A DNA stretch of 64,000 bases from Marisa cornuarietis. Lineage: Eukaryota; Mollusca; Gastropoda; Architaenioglossa; Ampullariidae. The notes beneath the pieces are model-generated. The model saw only the letters and a list, made by a program, of their open reading frames with translations. It had not been told where the DNA came from and ran no database searches. The stretch lies in contig SMMW01000125.1 in NCBI GenBank assembly GCA_004794655.1, positions 1,655,001 to 1,719,000 of the forward strand, read 5' to 3'. Numbering within the stretch: the first letter of the stretch is position 1; each line of letters begins with the position of its first letter. Below are positions 1-10,256 of the stretch, one piece after another. The position numbers were made by a program, and so were the translations under genes.

Positions 1-129
1 TCAATTTCTATAGCTATCGTTAGAAGGATTATATTACTAAATGGAATGTTTTTTTTTAATTGACCAAATTGTCTAATGATATATAGGATTTGTACCATGA
101 TTAAATACCACAAATGCCGGTTTTCATCC

Positions 130-560
130 ACAGAAAGTACCCCCTGTACAAACTCACACGTTGCCAGGCAGCACGACAACTGCTGCGACCTCGAGGTGAC
201 TACTGATGATGGTTGTCGTGCGGTCTCCAAACAACATTCCTTCGACAAAACAAATGATTCTTACATACGATTTATAAAGCGCTTAGTCCACTCACGGGGG
301 CCTCAGCCTACAGAAACTTAGCAGACAGACCCCGTCCGGACCCAATGGTTACACTTACACTTACTTATTCCACGTACATTATTCTTGATTTTTTTCTATT
401 GATTTTTCCTTTTTTTTTACAATATGCTTTCCTACATGTCTGCCTGCTACAGATACGATACATGAACTTGTTTCATTATTGTTTCATTCTTCGGAAAAAA
501 ATAATAAAGTAGGGGTCATAGGGGAATATTTTTATACAGTTAGTTAGCCGCCCCCTTCCT
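130..560. repeat. Dispersed repeat family A, copy 1
   Basis: A second, diverged copy lies at about 22040-22420 in the same orientation. The two share a block around 'cactcacgggggcctcag', a block around 'cagatacgat', and the stretch 'cttcggaaaa' followed by 'ataaagtag'. No coding potential or terminal structure is visible, so the class (old SINE, MITE or LINE untranslated end) is unknown. The short open frames here are not believable genes. Confidence 0.5.
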
Positions 561-699
561 CGCATCTGGAGCAGCACGTGAATGAACACAGACACAGCCA
601 CCTTTATCCTGACTTACTTCTCTTATCAAAACATCCGCAGGATCCGGCCAATCAAAAGACTGAGAAACAAACAAAAAGAAGAGCTGCTCAGAGAAGTTA

Positions 700-1380
700 G
701 TCCTTAATTTTTGAAATTTATTCAGCTATCAATTTACTATTCTAGCCTCAAAACAGACCACGTTGTCCTCGGTGGTGTTGAGTGTCTGTCTGGGGGACGT
801 CTTGAGACAAGTTGCATGAGCGCAGCCCTCTACCCCCGTGTTCCCCGAGTGCTAATGGGATGGAAATCACCTCAAACAAAAGAGGAAAGCAGTGGTGAAG
901 GCTGTGGACGAGAAACAGCCGTGGCCCATGTGAATGGCGCGCAACATGAGGAGGTTCAGGGTGTCAAGTGCCTGGGGTAGACGCTCTCTAAGGACTGGAG
1001 GGGGAAGCCAGCAACTAAGCCTACATCACGGCAAGGCAGTCAGGCCTGTAAACAGATGCCACAAGCACGGAAAGAACACCGTGCCCGAGAAGAGAGCTGA
1101 ACCCAGGACAACCAACCTCCACTTCATTAGTGACAAGAGCTAGCTGTTGAGCAACCGGATCGCCCTGCATGGGACTAGGGATGGGAGTACCTGTCCTTCA
1201 AAGACAAAAAAGAGAGACCACTAAGACCTGAAGCTTAACGTCTTTATTAATTGATGTGGGCAAGATGGTAGAAGTGTATATGAGTGAACGTGAATGTGTG
1301 TGTGTGTGTTCACTCGTCTCCTTGCATGTTCTATTGTGCATCTGCGAATTTGTGTCATAGAAAGCTGCTTACCGTGGGTA
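700..1380. other. Unassigned stretch, no supported gene
   Basis: Moderately GC-rich sequence with two short overlapping open frames (711-980 and 934-1143, +). They have no recognisable domain, no signal peptide and no splice context. It could be an untranslated part of an unrecognised repeat. I see nothing else I can support. Confidence 0.3.
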
Positions 1381-1385
1381 TTTTC

Positions 1386-1386
<1 letters not shown>

Positions 1387-1470
<84 letters not shown>

Positions 1471-1490
1471 AGAGAGAGAGAGAGAGAGAT
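1387..1490. repeat. (TG)n-(AG)n compound microsatellite
   Basis: About 40 TG units (interrupted by one TA near 1465) run directly into about ten AG units ending at 1489. Open frames on both strands here encode only CV/HT/RE dipeptides and are artefacts of the repeat. Confidence 0.95.
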
Positions 1491-1499
1491 TTAATATTC

Positions 1500-2530
1500 A
1501 ACGTGCTGTACCCATAATGTAAAGACATTTTATTTTCTACATGATGTAACTGTGATGTAACCATAATGCAATGAAGACATTCTACATTCCTAGTAAACTT
1601 GGCGCTTCGAAATTGATTGAAGGTTTACTCAGCTGTGTTTTGATGGTATGGTGGTACAAATTAGGGTCATGCCACTTGACGAACAGTGAGGTGAGAGAGA
1701 GAGAGAGACGAATATTGCACAGGAAGGCGAAGGTACAACCGCACTTGATTCAGAGATGTGTGCCTCCCTCGCGATGTCTCAATATATATATATATCTATA
1801 CATGTCTCGGTGTTGTCTGATGTATCATATTATACAAAATATTTAGACATCTCTGAGTGTTATCTAATGTATAATATTATACACATGATTCGGTGTTGTG
1901 TGAGATATTATACACGTCTCGATATTTGAATGTCCTGTTGTTACCCTACAGCACGGAAAGCCGAAAAGTCAAGGGTCCCTTAAATTTTCTCGAAACAGCC
2001 CTAGAAATCTGGATTCTATGTGCGACCGCATGCGAAGAATCGTGGTGGCGGCTGAACTACGAACTGCACAATAGAGGCCCACTGGTCACATGCAGACTAC
2101 AATTACTTCTAGCGGCCGGAAGCGCTGTACATGTGCGCATCGCATGCCCGCCATTTGTAAAGTTTTGTTTCTTCTTTCTGCACCAGCAAAAGAAAAAGCT
2201 TCTTTAGAGATTATAATTGCCAGACGGATACACGCGTTTGACTCTTCGACAACAGTATAATTATATACTTTAAAGTAGCATTTGAATTAGACGTTAATTC
2301 CAACAGTGTTCAAATTCAATATGAGACAATCGTGGTAAGAGAAGAAAAATTAGAGTACAAGTTAAGAAACATATGAAGGCAGTAAATGTTGAAGGTTTGT
2401 AGACAGAAGTCGAGGTCGGGCATGGCAGTTCGGCACGCTTGCAACTCGATAAATCTTTAGCTTCGGAGTTGTCAGAATTTCCTCAAATTGCGATCAAGAT
2501 TTAACGGGCGATAGTTCATATCGGCTATTA
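1500..2530. other. Gap: AT-rich, no supported gene
   Basis: Contains short imperfect repeats of 'tctaatgtataatattatac' type (1805-1910) and a (TA)n run at about 1780-1800. The 104-codon frame at 1893-2207 has no recognisable domain and no splice or promoter context, so I do not call it. Confidence 0.3.
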
Positions 2531-2535
2531 TATGT

Positions 2536-2620
2536 GTAAGTCTGCATCGCAAGTACTTCTACCTTCCCTCGCCCGGGTGAAACCATTTTAAAATCCACCC
2601 ACATAAAGTTCCGCCTTTAA
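2536..2620. repeat. Dispersed repeat family B, copy 1
   Basis: An approximately 85-bp block containing 'cctcgcccgggtgaaaccat' is found again, same orientation, at 32204-32290, with conserved flanking words 'gtctgcatcg' and 'cgcctttaa'. One copy lies in intergenic DNA and the other about 215 bp upstream of the predicted promoter of the 32.5-55.6 kb gene. Class unknown. Confidence 0.65.
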
Positions 2621-2939
2621 ATCTCCTTCGCGAGGATCATCGTCTCTCATGATTGGTCAAACATACTACACACTCACTTCCGACCATTCTGCTACCTGGC
2701 GACATCCAATCGATGCTTCACGAGTACATGATGGACAGGTGGGTCACTGTTACCTATCACTGCTCGGTGCACCCTCCTTTCTTATCCCCCTTCCCAACAC
2801 TAACGAGATCTGCGACAGTGGCGCCATCCCGTGTGGCTTCCTATTAGCTCCCTGTGTCCGGTAGGTGGCAATCACAACAAGCTTGTCCTGCATTAGGTGT
2901 ACCACAGTCTTACAATTAACGGTCACCGCTGGTCTCTCC

Positions 2940-3062
2940 TCTCTGTATTTTTGCCACGCGGTTAGGGGTTAATCACTGACTTAATCAGTCAACTGTCTGT
3001 TATCTTCATTTATCATTATTGGTCTACTCAGAGAGTGCGATCTATCTTGGTCGTGATGCCGA
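2940..3062 (+). mobile_element. 3' tail fragment of an L2/CR1-like LINE
   Basis: The segment from 'ctgtctgttatcttcattta' to 'gtgatgccg' matches the 3' untranslated end of the better-preserved LINE tail at 34800-34890, including the conserved word 'gcgatctatcttggtcgtga'. The same word, or its complement, recurs near 6215-6240 and 22720-22740, which marks a family of related 3' ends. The copy here is headless and abuts an oppositely oriented fragment. Confidence 0.6.
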
Positions 3063-3838
3063 GTCTAGAGATGATCGACTGTCTGATATCTTTCTGGTGA
3101 AATAATCACTAAAAACTTGCGGCAGCCATGAAACAGGGTAGACAGTGGGCAGTGGTGTTGTCGTGCGAAATCCAGTCATTTGATTGCAGATGGCAAATAG
3201 CTTCATGGAGGAGGTGCAGTTAATTATTTGGTCCTGAAGATATGATGTTTTAGCCTGGTAAGTCTAGTCTTCCGCAAAACATGTTCACCATTTGGACTGG
3301 GGCGTGGTCATCAAGACTCTACACACAACACAGTCAAGTTGATCAACACAGGGTGGGTGAAGCAGCATCCTCTACACCTGTGGTTTGAATGCCAGTCTAT
3401 CAACATCGTGTAACGAGCGAATGGGTCTAAAAACTGGCACCGAATATGGGCATTTGCGATAAAGATCAATCAGTACACAGTAGTGGTCAGATGAGAGATC
3501 GTGGGAAACATCAACTGACTGGACTAAGTGGTCATCAGGTCGATGTATGACCCAGTCCAGGATGTCATCTCTTTTGTCAGTTGGTTGCGACACGGACTGG
3601 GCGAGACGAAAGGTGAGCAGCATTTCTGACAGTTTGACAGTCAGGGTGAGAACTGTTGTCCAACTGCACATTAATTAACATCTCAGAGGGGTATTGCGGG
3701 TCCATTGAGTGCATTGCTGTAATCAACGACATCACGCAGTTCCCAGTAAAAGGAAGATTTTGTGAGTTTTCTCCTGGCGTTAGGAGGAGGTCTGTAAGTG
3801 CAGAGCAGGTGCATCAAGCGATAAGGTTTCGAAGAGGA

Positions 3839-3840
<2 letters not shown>
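3062..3840 (-). mobile_element. L2/CR1-like LINE fragment (endonuclease part), copy A
   Basis: Reading the minus strand from 3840, one frame gives an endonuclease segment with 'CTYRPPPNAR' and 'FYWELRDVVDYSNALNG'. After a frameshift near 3670 another frame gives 'DILDWVIHRPDD' and the catalytic-end motif 'LSSDHYCVLIDLY'. The lower part (3062-3410) aligns at the DNA level with copy B at 42170-42660, for example 'aataatcactaaaaacttgc' in both. The reverse transcriptase is absent, and the link region is shorter than in copy B. Copy A is a dead fragment; its upper end is cut by a (CA)n array. Confidence 0.8.

Positions 3841-3899
<59 letters not shown>
3841..3899. repeat. (CA)n microsatellite
   Basis: An almost pure run of about 29 CA units, starting exactly where the endonuclease-coding homology of the adjacent LINE fragment stops. 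Confidence 0.95.
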
Positions 3900-3901
<2 letters not shown>

Positions 3902-3954
3902 CATCTTTGTGTGTTTCTCGTACCACTAGCCCCCCCCCCCTACGTAGTCATCAT

Positions 3955-4302
3955 GTGTTGTGTGTGTGTGTGTGTGCACACTATTCTATGTATTGCTGTG
4001 TGTGTACACTATTTTATGTATTGCTGTGTGTGTGTGTGTGTGTGCTTGTGCACACTATTCTATGTATTGCTGTGTGTGTATGACTGTGTGTGTGCACACT
4101 ATTCTATGTATTGCTGTGTGTGTACACTATTCTATGTATTGCTGTGTGTGTATGACTGTGTGTGTGTGTGCACACTATTCTATGTATTGCTGTGCGTGTG
4201 TGCACACCATTCTATGTATTGCTGTGCGTGTGTGTGTGTGTGTGTGCACACTATTCTATGTATTGCTGTGTGTGTGTGTGCACACTATTCTATGTATTGC
4301 TT

Positions 4303-4337
<35 letters not shown>

Positions 4338-5122
4338 ACACACTATTCTATGTATTGCTGTATGTGTGTGTGAGTGTGTGTGCACTATTCTATGTATTGC
4401 TGTGTGTGTGTGTGTGCACACTATTCTATGTATTGCTGTGTGTGTGTGTGTGTGCACACTATTCTATGTATTCCTGTGTGTGTGTGTGTGCACACTATTC
4501 TATGTATTGCTGTGTGTGTGTGTGCACACTATTCTATGTATTGCTGTGTGTGTGTGCACACTATTCTATGTATTGCTGTGCGTGTGTGTGTGTGTGCACA
4601 CTATTCTATGTATTGCTGTGTGTGTGTGTGTGTGCACTATTCTATGTATTGCTGTATGTGTGTGTGAGTGTGTGCACTATTCTATGTATTGCTGTATGTG
4701 TGTGTGTGTGTGCACTATTCTATGTATTGCTGTATGTGTGTGTGTGTGTGTGTGCACTATTCTATGTATTGCTGTATGTGTGTGAGTGTGCACACTATTC
4801 TATGTATTGCTGTATGTGTGTGTGAGTGTGTGCACACTATTCTATGTATTGCTGTATGTGTGTGTGTGCACACTATTCTACGTATTGCTGTGCGTGCGTG
4901 TGTGTGTGCTCACTATTCTATGTATTGCTGTGCGTGTGTGTGTGTGTGCACACTATTCTATGTATTGCTGTGTGTGCACACTATTCTATGTATTGCTGTG
5001 TGTGTATGACTGTGTGTGGGTGTACACACTATTCTGTGTCTATGTGACTGTGTGTGGGTGAGAGAGTGTACACACTATTCTATGGCTGTGTGTGTGTGTC
5101 CACAATATTCTATGTCTATGTG

Positions 5123-5162
<40 letters not shown>
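3955..5162. repeat. TG-rich minisatellite, about 27 units
   Basis: A conserved core 'cacactattctatgtattg' followed by 'ctg' recurs about 27 times. Copies are separated by (TG)n spacers of variable length, giving a period of roughly 30-60 bp. The last few units (5030-5120) are degenerate and the array closes with a pure (TG)n run at about 5125-5161. All three plus frames stay open over long distances, reading as repeats of HTILCIAV, HYSMYCC or LFYVLL. These are by-products of a stop-free repeat, not proteins. Confidence 0.95.
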
Positions 5163-5164
<2 letters not shown>

Positions 5165-5905
5165 TATGGCCACCTTTGAATGTTGTTTGTGTTGAGTGTC
5201 ACGAACCGGCTGGTTGAAGGCCAGAGCAAAATGGTCGAGTTCTAAATTTAAGTAAAAGTAGGACCTTCAGCAATACTAAGCGGTGAGGGAACAATAGAGT
5301 TAAGTGTGTTTTTACAACCGTTGGTCGACCGCTAGTATCAGTAGGGCCTGGGAACTGGCCGGTTAGGCAAGAACGGACCCTAGTATCGCCTAGGGGGTAG
5401 ACCGCTAATTGAGAGCCCAGCGCACCTAGCCCGGACAATGGCGGTTGTGTTTCCTTGCAGTAGACGGGCCGTCTGTGACGAGCGAAGAAGGCAGACGATG
5501 GGGCGCGGTAAAGTGGTTATTAGGCAAGGGTTATGATAGGTTATGCAGTGACCAGCGAGAGTGTATGGCAGACCACGTGGGTAACCTGTAGACCGATGCA
5601 CGATTGGCTAGTAAAGAAGCGCGTGTGTCGCGAGGAAATGCGAGAGTGCAAGAGCCAATGGGAAGCCTCTGACACACCTGACCACGTGGACGCTGAGAAG
5701 AGACAAGGAAAGAGGCTTTTTCGCTCCAACCCTCGAAGGAGGTAGATGTGTGTACCGCCAGGTGGGTGCCGGGTACAAGAGATCGGCGTTGGTCCATCTC
5801 TATCTACAGTGGCCTGTATTTCCACCAGCTAGTACCACTCGGGTCTAGTGGTGTGATAATAAGGTCACGAAGACAACCTGACAGGGAGAGGAAGAACGCC
5901 CGCTC
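5163..5905. other. Gap: GC-rich unassigned sequence
   Basis: Unlike the AT-rich surroundings this block is GC-rich and has several overlapping short open frames on both strands without a recognisable domain. Its right end runs into the left arm of the inverted pair at 5906. It may belong to the same unrecognised element. Confidence 0.3.
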
Positions 5906-5986
5906 GCGAAATTGTTTTCTGCAAAGGCGTTTACAGAAGGAACGAACTTCGGGCCCGTTCGGTACTGTCCGGCGGATTCCGAGCGC
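5906..5986 (+). repeat. Left arm of an 81-bp inverted repeat
   Basis: The block from 'gcgaaatt' to 'ccgagcgc' is found as its reverse complement at 8306-8386 with only about three differences (one is T/C at 'ggcgtttacag' versus 'ggcgttcacag'). Both arms contain the shared core 'gaacttcgggcccgttcggt'. The arms enclose 2.3 kb of AT-rich DNA without a gene. A non-autonomous DNA transposon with long termini is one explanation; two inverted insertions of the same short repeat is the other. Confidence 0.8.
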
Positions 5987-6164
5987 AATTCGGGTCGTCT
6001 GCCTCTCTTTCATCCTCAAGTGAAAATGGCGGCCGTTATAAATAGTGATGAAGCGATCGACTGCAGTTCACAATCTCAGCATGTGTGTGCAAAAAAACGA
6101 AACTCTTGGAAAAAATCATTCTTCAAAATTTGTGTGACATGTAACAACTGTAGATAGGACATGC

Positions 6165-6270
6165 TGAAAGGGTGTAATGTAAATAATAATATGTGTACTT
6201 GTATCCTGCGGCATCACAACCAAGATAGGTTGCACTCTCTGCGCTGACCAGTAATAATAAATGAATATTA
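6165..6270 (-). mobile_element. L2/CR1-like LINE 3' tail fragment
   Basis: On the minus strand this reads as the conserved LINE 3' end ('gcactctctgcgctgacc' on the plus strand is the diverged complement of the family tail), ending in the ATT-rich tail written 'aataataata' on plus near 6183. No coding part remains. Confidence 0.5.
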
Positions 6271-6299
6271 GGTAACACAATGGACGATGATATATGACC

Positions 6300-7500
6300 A
6301 GGCATACTAGATGTAATGCAATGGATAAAGGTATGAAAGGATATAGGTGCTGTAAAGGATTGTTAAAGACAGATTAATCTGCCTGAAGGTTCTGAAGTAA
6401 CCACACAGCTGTGACATTCTGTAGCAGCAGATCATACATATTCATATGAAAATATACACAAAAATGTAAACTACTACTTACTAGTGCAAAATTATTATGC
6501 AATGATAGTGATAAAGTCTTATGTTATGAAGCATATCTGCACTTCCTTATGCTGGTAGAATTTGAACGGATTTTTGTGTTTTAGCTGCATTTGATCACAT
6601 GGAGTATTCTGCTTCCAGTTTCATTTGTTTTTATTTAAGGGCATATCATGAGGGTTTCTTTTCATTTCATACTATGTATTCCTCATATATATATACACTG
6701 ACATATAAATGAGCATTGTTAAAAATAAGTAATTTTTCTGATTTTTGGTACTGTTTTAGTGTTTTACTTTTATGCCCAATATGTTTCATGTCACATAAGT
6801 TCACATTAGCATTTTTTTCTACTCACCATATGCATGCATTCACATAAACAGGAAGCTTCTGATTATGATACATAAAAACTGTGTATAAGAAATACTAATG
6901 TCCTTTGTTAGCCAGTAGTGAGGCAAAATATTTCGATATTATGATTGTACCTTTCTCACTAGAGGTGTGACAATGTGGCTGTAGGACAGTATGTGAAGTT
7001 GAGAGCCTTGATTTTTTTTCTTTGTTTGGTCTCAACATTTAAACATTTTATACACACATATATATTTATAGAAACGCACTGGAAATGAGCGTAAACATGA
7101 ATATCCCATAAAAGCTATATGCCACTATTTGATGGTGTTATGGTTATATGGTTAACACATCTAACTAACCTTTTAACATATCATTTTTAGAATTCTTTTA
7201 ATGAGTTTGATATGATTATGTAAATTTATGGTATCTCCATGCACACTATGGCAATTGCATAGGACATCATATTAAAATAATTTTTTATCGTTAATCTGTC
7301 CATGAACATTAAAAGGCTGTCAGTCTCTTTCCTTATTTTCTTTTTTTCTTTTATTGTCTAGTTTGCTACAAATGCTAAAATTTTCTACCCTTCTCATTCT
7401 CCTCCCATCTCAAACACATGCAAACACATCTCATCTAATGTCACATGGTTTGGTTTTGTAATTCACTTCTGTTGAAGAAATTATAATTTCTCCAATGGTC
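6300..7500. other. Gap: AT-rich interior, nothing coding
   Basis: Strongly AT-rich, with frequent stops in all frames, short (TA)n runs and no repeat I can match elsewhere in the window. It is the interior of the 5906-8386 inverted pair. Confidence 0.4.
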
Positions 7501-7503
7501 TTA

Positions 7504-7504
<1 letters not shown>

Positions 7505-7552
<48 letters not shown>
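7505..7552. repeat. (CA)n microsatellite
   Basis: About 24 CA units in AT-rich DNA. Confidence 0.95.
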
Positions 7553-7555
<3 letters not shown>

Positions 7556-7807
7556 CAGCCTTGTGAGCACCCTACAGCAAGTTATAGCATACATTATACA
7601 GGTTTCTGCCATAAAATTAGGAATATTGCTAAGTGACGGTTCAAGAAAAAAACGGTCCAACATTTAAATGCATTAGCATAAAATGACCAAAAATTTACTT
7701 GCGATCATGCTTTGCAGTAATGTTGCTTTAATTAGTTAAGTTAGTCATAAATAAAAATGTGATGTCATAAATCAAAATGTGATGTCAAAACAAACAAATC
7801 AAGTAAT

Positions 7808-7905
7808 TATCTCGGAGCATGTGAAAACCGAACCTCCCCTTTTCGATCTATCAGCACGACGCTAATCACCTAAGCCACAAGTGCTTCAGCTGAAGGAGGC
7901 CCCCC
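7808..7905 (-). mobile_element. Degenerate tRNA-derived SINE head
   Basis: Read on the minus strand, 'tggcttaggtgattagcg' resembles a pol III box A and 'ggttcggttttc' a decayed box B about 30 bases further on, a spacing usual for tRNA-derived SINEs. The cloverleaf is too damaged for a tRNA gene. Tentative. Confidence 0.35.
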
Positions 7906-7949
7906 CCCCAGTTGATTTGCCAATAGCTGTACACTTGTCTAGTGTTTTG

Positions 7950-7950
<1 letters not shown>

Positions 7951-7993
<43 letters not shown>
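7951..7993. repeat. (TG)n microsatellite
   Basis: About 21 TG units. Confidence 0.95.
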
Positions 7994-7994
<1 letters not shown>

Positions 7995-8305
7995 GCTTAA
8001 GGATCAATAAACGTAATGACTGCCTGAGACTCTTCAAACGTTTCAGGTATTTTTACTAAACTCTTGATAAATAATGACTTTCGTGAAATTCATCGCAGGG
8101 ATCGACTCGAAGCGACAAGTCGCATCTTCGAATCCCAACTGTATAGCAGCTTGTATGTCAAACAAACACAGAGACTGCAAGTATTTCAAACAGTGTAATA
8201 AAATGTTGAGAAAAAATGGCTTTCTTAAAAGTCATCGGAAAATTCGAAACGGCATGTTGCATTTATGAATCCCAATTGTTTGCATGCAGAAGTAGGACGA
8301 ATACA

Positions 8306-8386
8306 GCGCTCGGAATCCGCCGGACAGTACCGAACGGGCCCGAAGTTCGTTCCTTCTGTGAACGCCTTTGCAGAAAAAAATTTCGC
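8306..8386 (-). repeat. Right arm of the 81-bp inverted repeat
   Basis: Reverse complement of 5906-5986 with about three differences. Both arms are open in one frame and share residues 'ALGIRRTVPNGPEVRSFC' on the strand pointing away from the left arm and through the right arm, so an origin in an old coding sequence cannot be excluded. Confidence 0.8.
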
Positions 8387-8389
8387 CGC

Positions 8390-8895
8390 CCTGAGTGAAG
8401 AGCGTATGCAGGCGCGTGAGTGAAGGCGACGGGTCTCAAGAGACGGAACTACACCTGTCGTACGTTCCAGAGGTCTGGGGACGGGGTTCCTGGGGAATCA
8501 GGCCAAAGAGACAGCCAGAGCCACGGCGGAAGAGGGCGACACAAGTCGTCAAGAATACAGCGTGTGTTCAGTGGACCATCCCAGTGTGAAGGGCTGAAGC
8601 AGTTCAAGAAGTGGTTTCCAGGACTGGTGGTCAGAGAACGGACTACGGGTCCGTGTCGTATGTATTTTAAGTGTAAACATCTGATGTGGTTTGTGTATGA
8701 GCGGGAGTAACAACTCTCAACAGATCTTTGTACCTATATGGAATGTCACTATATTATCCTATGATCTTTTAGTGTGCTCAATCTGATTTTACTTTGTGTG
8801 TAATTATAATTTTATGTTTTCCAACCTTGTCTGTGAACGTGTACAGGCCTGTCTGTGAACATGTACAGTCTGTGTGTGTGACCGTGTACAGGCCT
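8390..8895. other. Gap: unassigned
   Basis: Contains two short overlapping Arg-rich open frames (8395-8589, 8420-8710) without recognisable features, then three imperfect repeats of 'gtgaacatgtacag' type (8830-8910). No gene supported. Confidence 0.3.
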
Positions 8896-8899
8896 GTGT

Positions 8900-9815
8900 G
8901 TGTACATGAAACCTGTGGTTAAGTCGGTGAAGCGGTGGACGAATGAGAGTGTTGAGTGTTTGCGAGGCTGTTTTGATTGTACGGTGTGGGATGCTTTTTA
9001 TGACTCTTGTAATTCCCTGGATGAACTGACTGATGTTGTTTCCTCCTACATTTCTTTGTGTGTCGAGTGTGTAATACCCAGCAACACCATTGTTATATTT
9101 CCCAACAACAAACCGTGGGTAACCAGGAGCTTGAAAAATGTACTTAACAAGAAAAAACGTATTTATTTTACCGGCGATACCCTGGCAAAGAGATCTGCGG
9201 ACAGAGAGGTAAGGGCCGCCATCAAAAGAGCGAAAAGAGAAAATAAAGACAAAAGAGACTACGGTACTGTGCCGGCGACATTCGTTATGTCTGGCAGGGG
9301 ATCAAGTCCATGGCTTCTGTTAATCACAAGATGGACTGCACCAGATAATCAGTCAAACTCAACGGCGTGAGCGACCAGCACTTGCCAAATGTTTTAAATA
9401 ACTTCTATGCACGCTTTGACAACCATGATTTTTCTGAAAGAGATAGGGAACTTAGACAGTCGCTGGTGGTAGATAACAACATTGTCATTTCTCAAGTCGG
9501 TGACAGAAATGCTAAAGCGGGTCAAGGTCAACAAGTCGCAGGGGCCTGATGGGATTTGTGGGCGTGTCCTGCACTTCTGTGCTGTTCAGTTGGGAGGAGT
9601 GTTTCAACATCTCTTTCAACTCTCTCTCTCTCGACTCAGGGCACATTCCAGCATTCTGGAAACTGTCTAACATCGTCCCTCTCCCTAAAAAACCTAATCC
9701 TAGCCAACCCAAACATTTTCGGCCAATAGCTCTAACCTCCCTCGTCATGAAAACTCTTGAGAAAATTAAAAGTCTCATCTTAACATTGTTAAACGTGGTC
9801 AACAAATGATGTACC
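8900..9815 (+). mobile_element. Decayed LINE, endonuclease-RT linker and RT start
   Basis: A 156-codon frame (8900-9370) contains 'FPNNKPWVTRSLKNVLNKKK', the linker between endonuclease and reverse transcriptase typical of jockey-superfamily LINEs. A frameshift near 9290-9370 is followed by pieces in other frames: 'KSQGPDGICGRVLHFCA' (finger motif; 9482-9670 frame) and 'LPKKPNPSQPKHFRPIALTS' (9549-9809 frame). The catalytic palm is missing beyond about 9815. This is a 3'-truncated, multiply frameshifted relic that is distinct in sequence from the L2-like copies elsewhere in the window. It cannot make a working RT. Confidence 0.85.
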
Positions 9816-9819
9816 TTCT

Positions 9820-10205
9820 ACATAAATTAAATAGTTTCTCTGTTAGTCAAGTAATCTGAGGTCGTGTTTACCAGTCATTCATTGAGAGTCTTCTATCTTT
9901 CTCATTTGTCTGCTAGTTTCGCAATCTCTCTCTCCATGATGGGAACAGTCTGAACAGTGTTGTGAACATCTGTTGTAAGATAATTGGTATCAGACAGAGG
10001 GATTTAGCTTCTTTTTGTGACCAACAAATAGTAGGGAAAGCTTCATGTATTTTATCATTACCTGAACATGTACTAACAATAGAATTTTTATTATTAGGCT
10101 CAGGTAAACGTTATTCCAGGCCTATATGTCAGAGTAACAGCTAGACACCTGACATCATTTGTGCCATCTGCAGTCCAGCTGCTTAATCTTAGATAAGCTA
10201 TCAGT

Positions 10206-10256
<51 letters not shown>

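Noticed and set aside
711..1143. Two overlapping open frames in GC-rich sequence
   Set aside because: No recognisable domain, no splice context and no repeat partner in the window.
3656..5061. Long overlapping plus-strand open frames up to 389 codons
   Set aside because: They only translate the TG-rich minisatellite and adjacent (CA)n; composition is Cys/Val/Tyr dipeptide repeats.
3955..5162. Regularly spaced repeats considered as a CRISPR array
   Set aside because: Spacers are low-complexity TG runs rather than unique sequence, there are no cas genes, and the DNA is eukaryotic.
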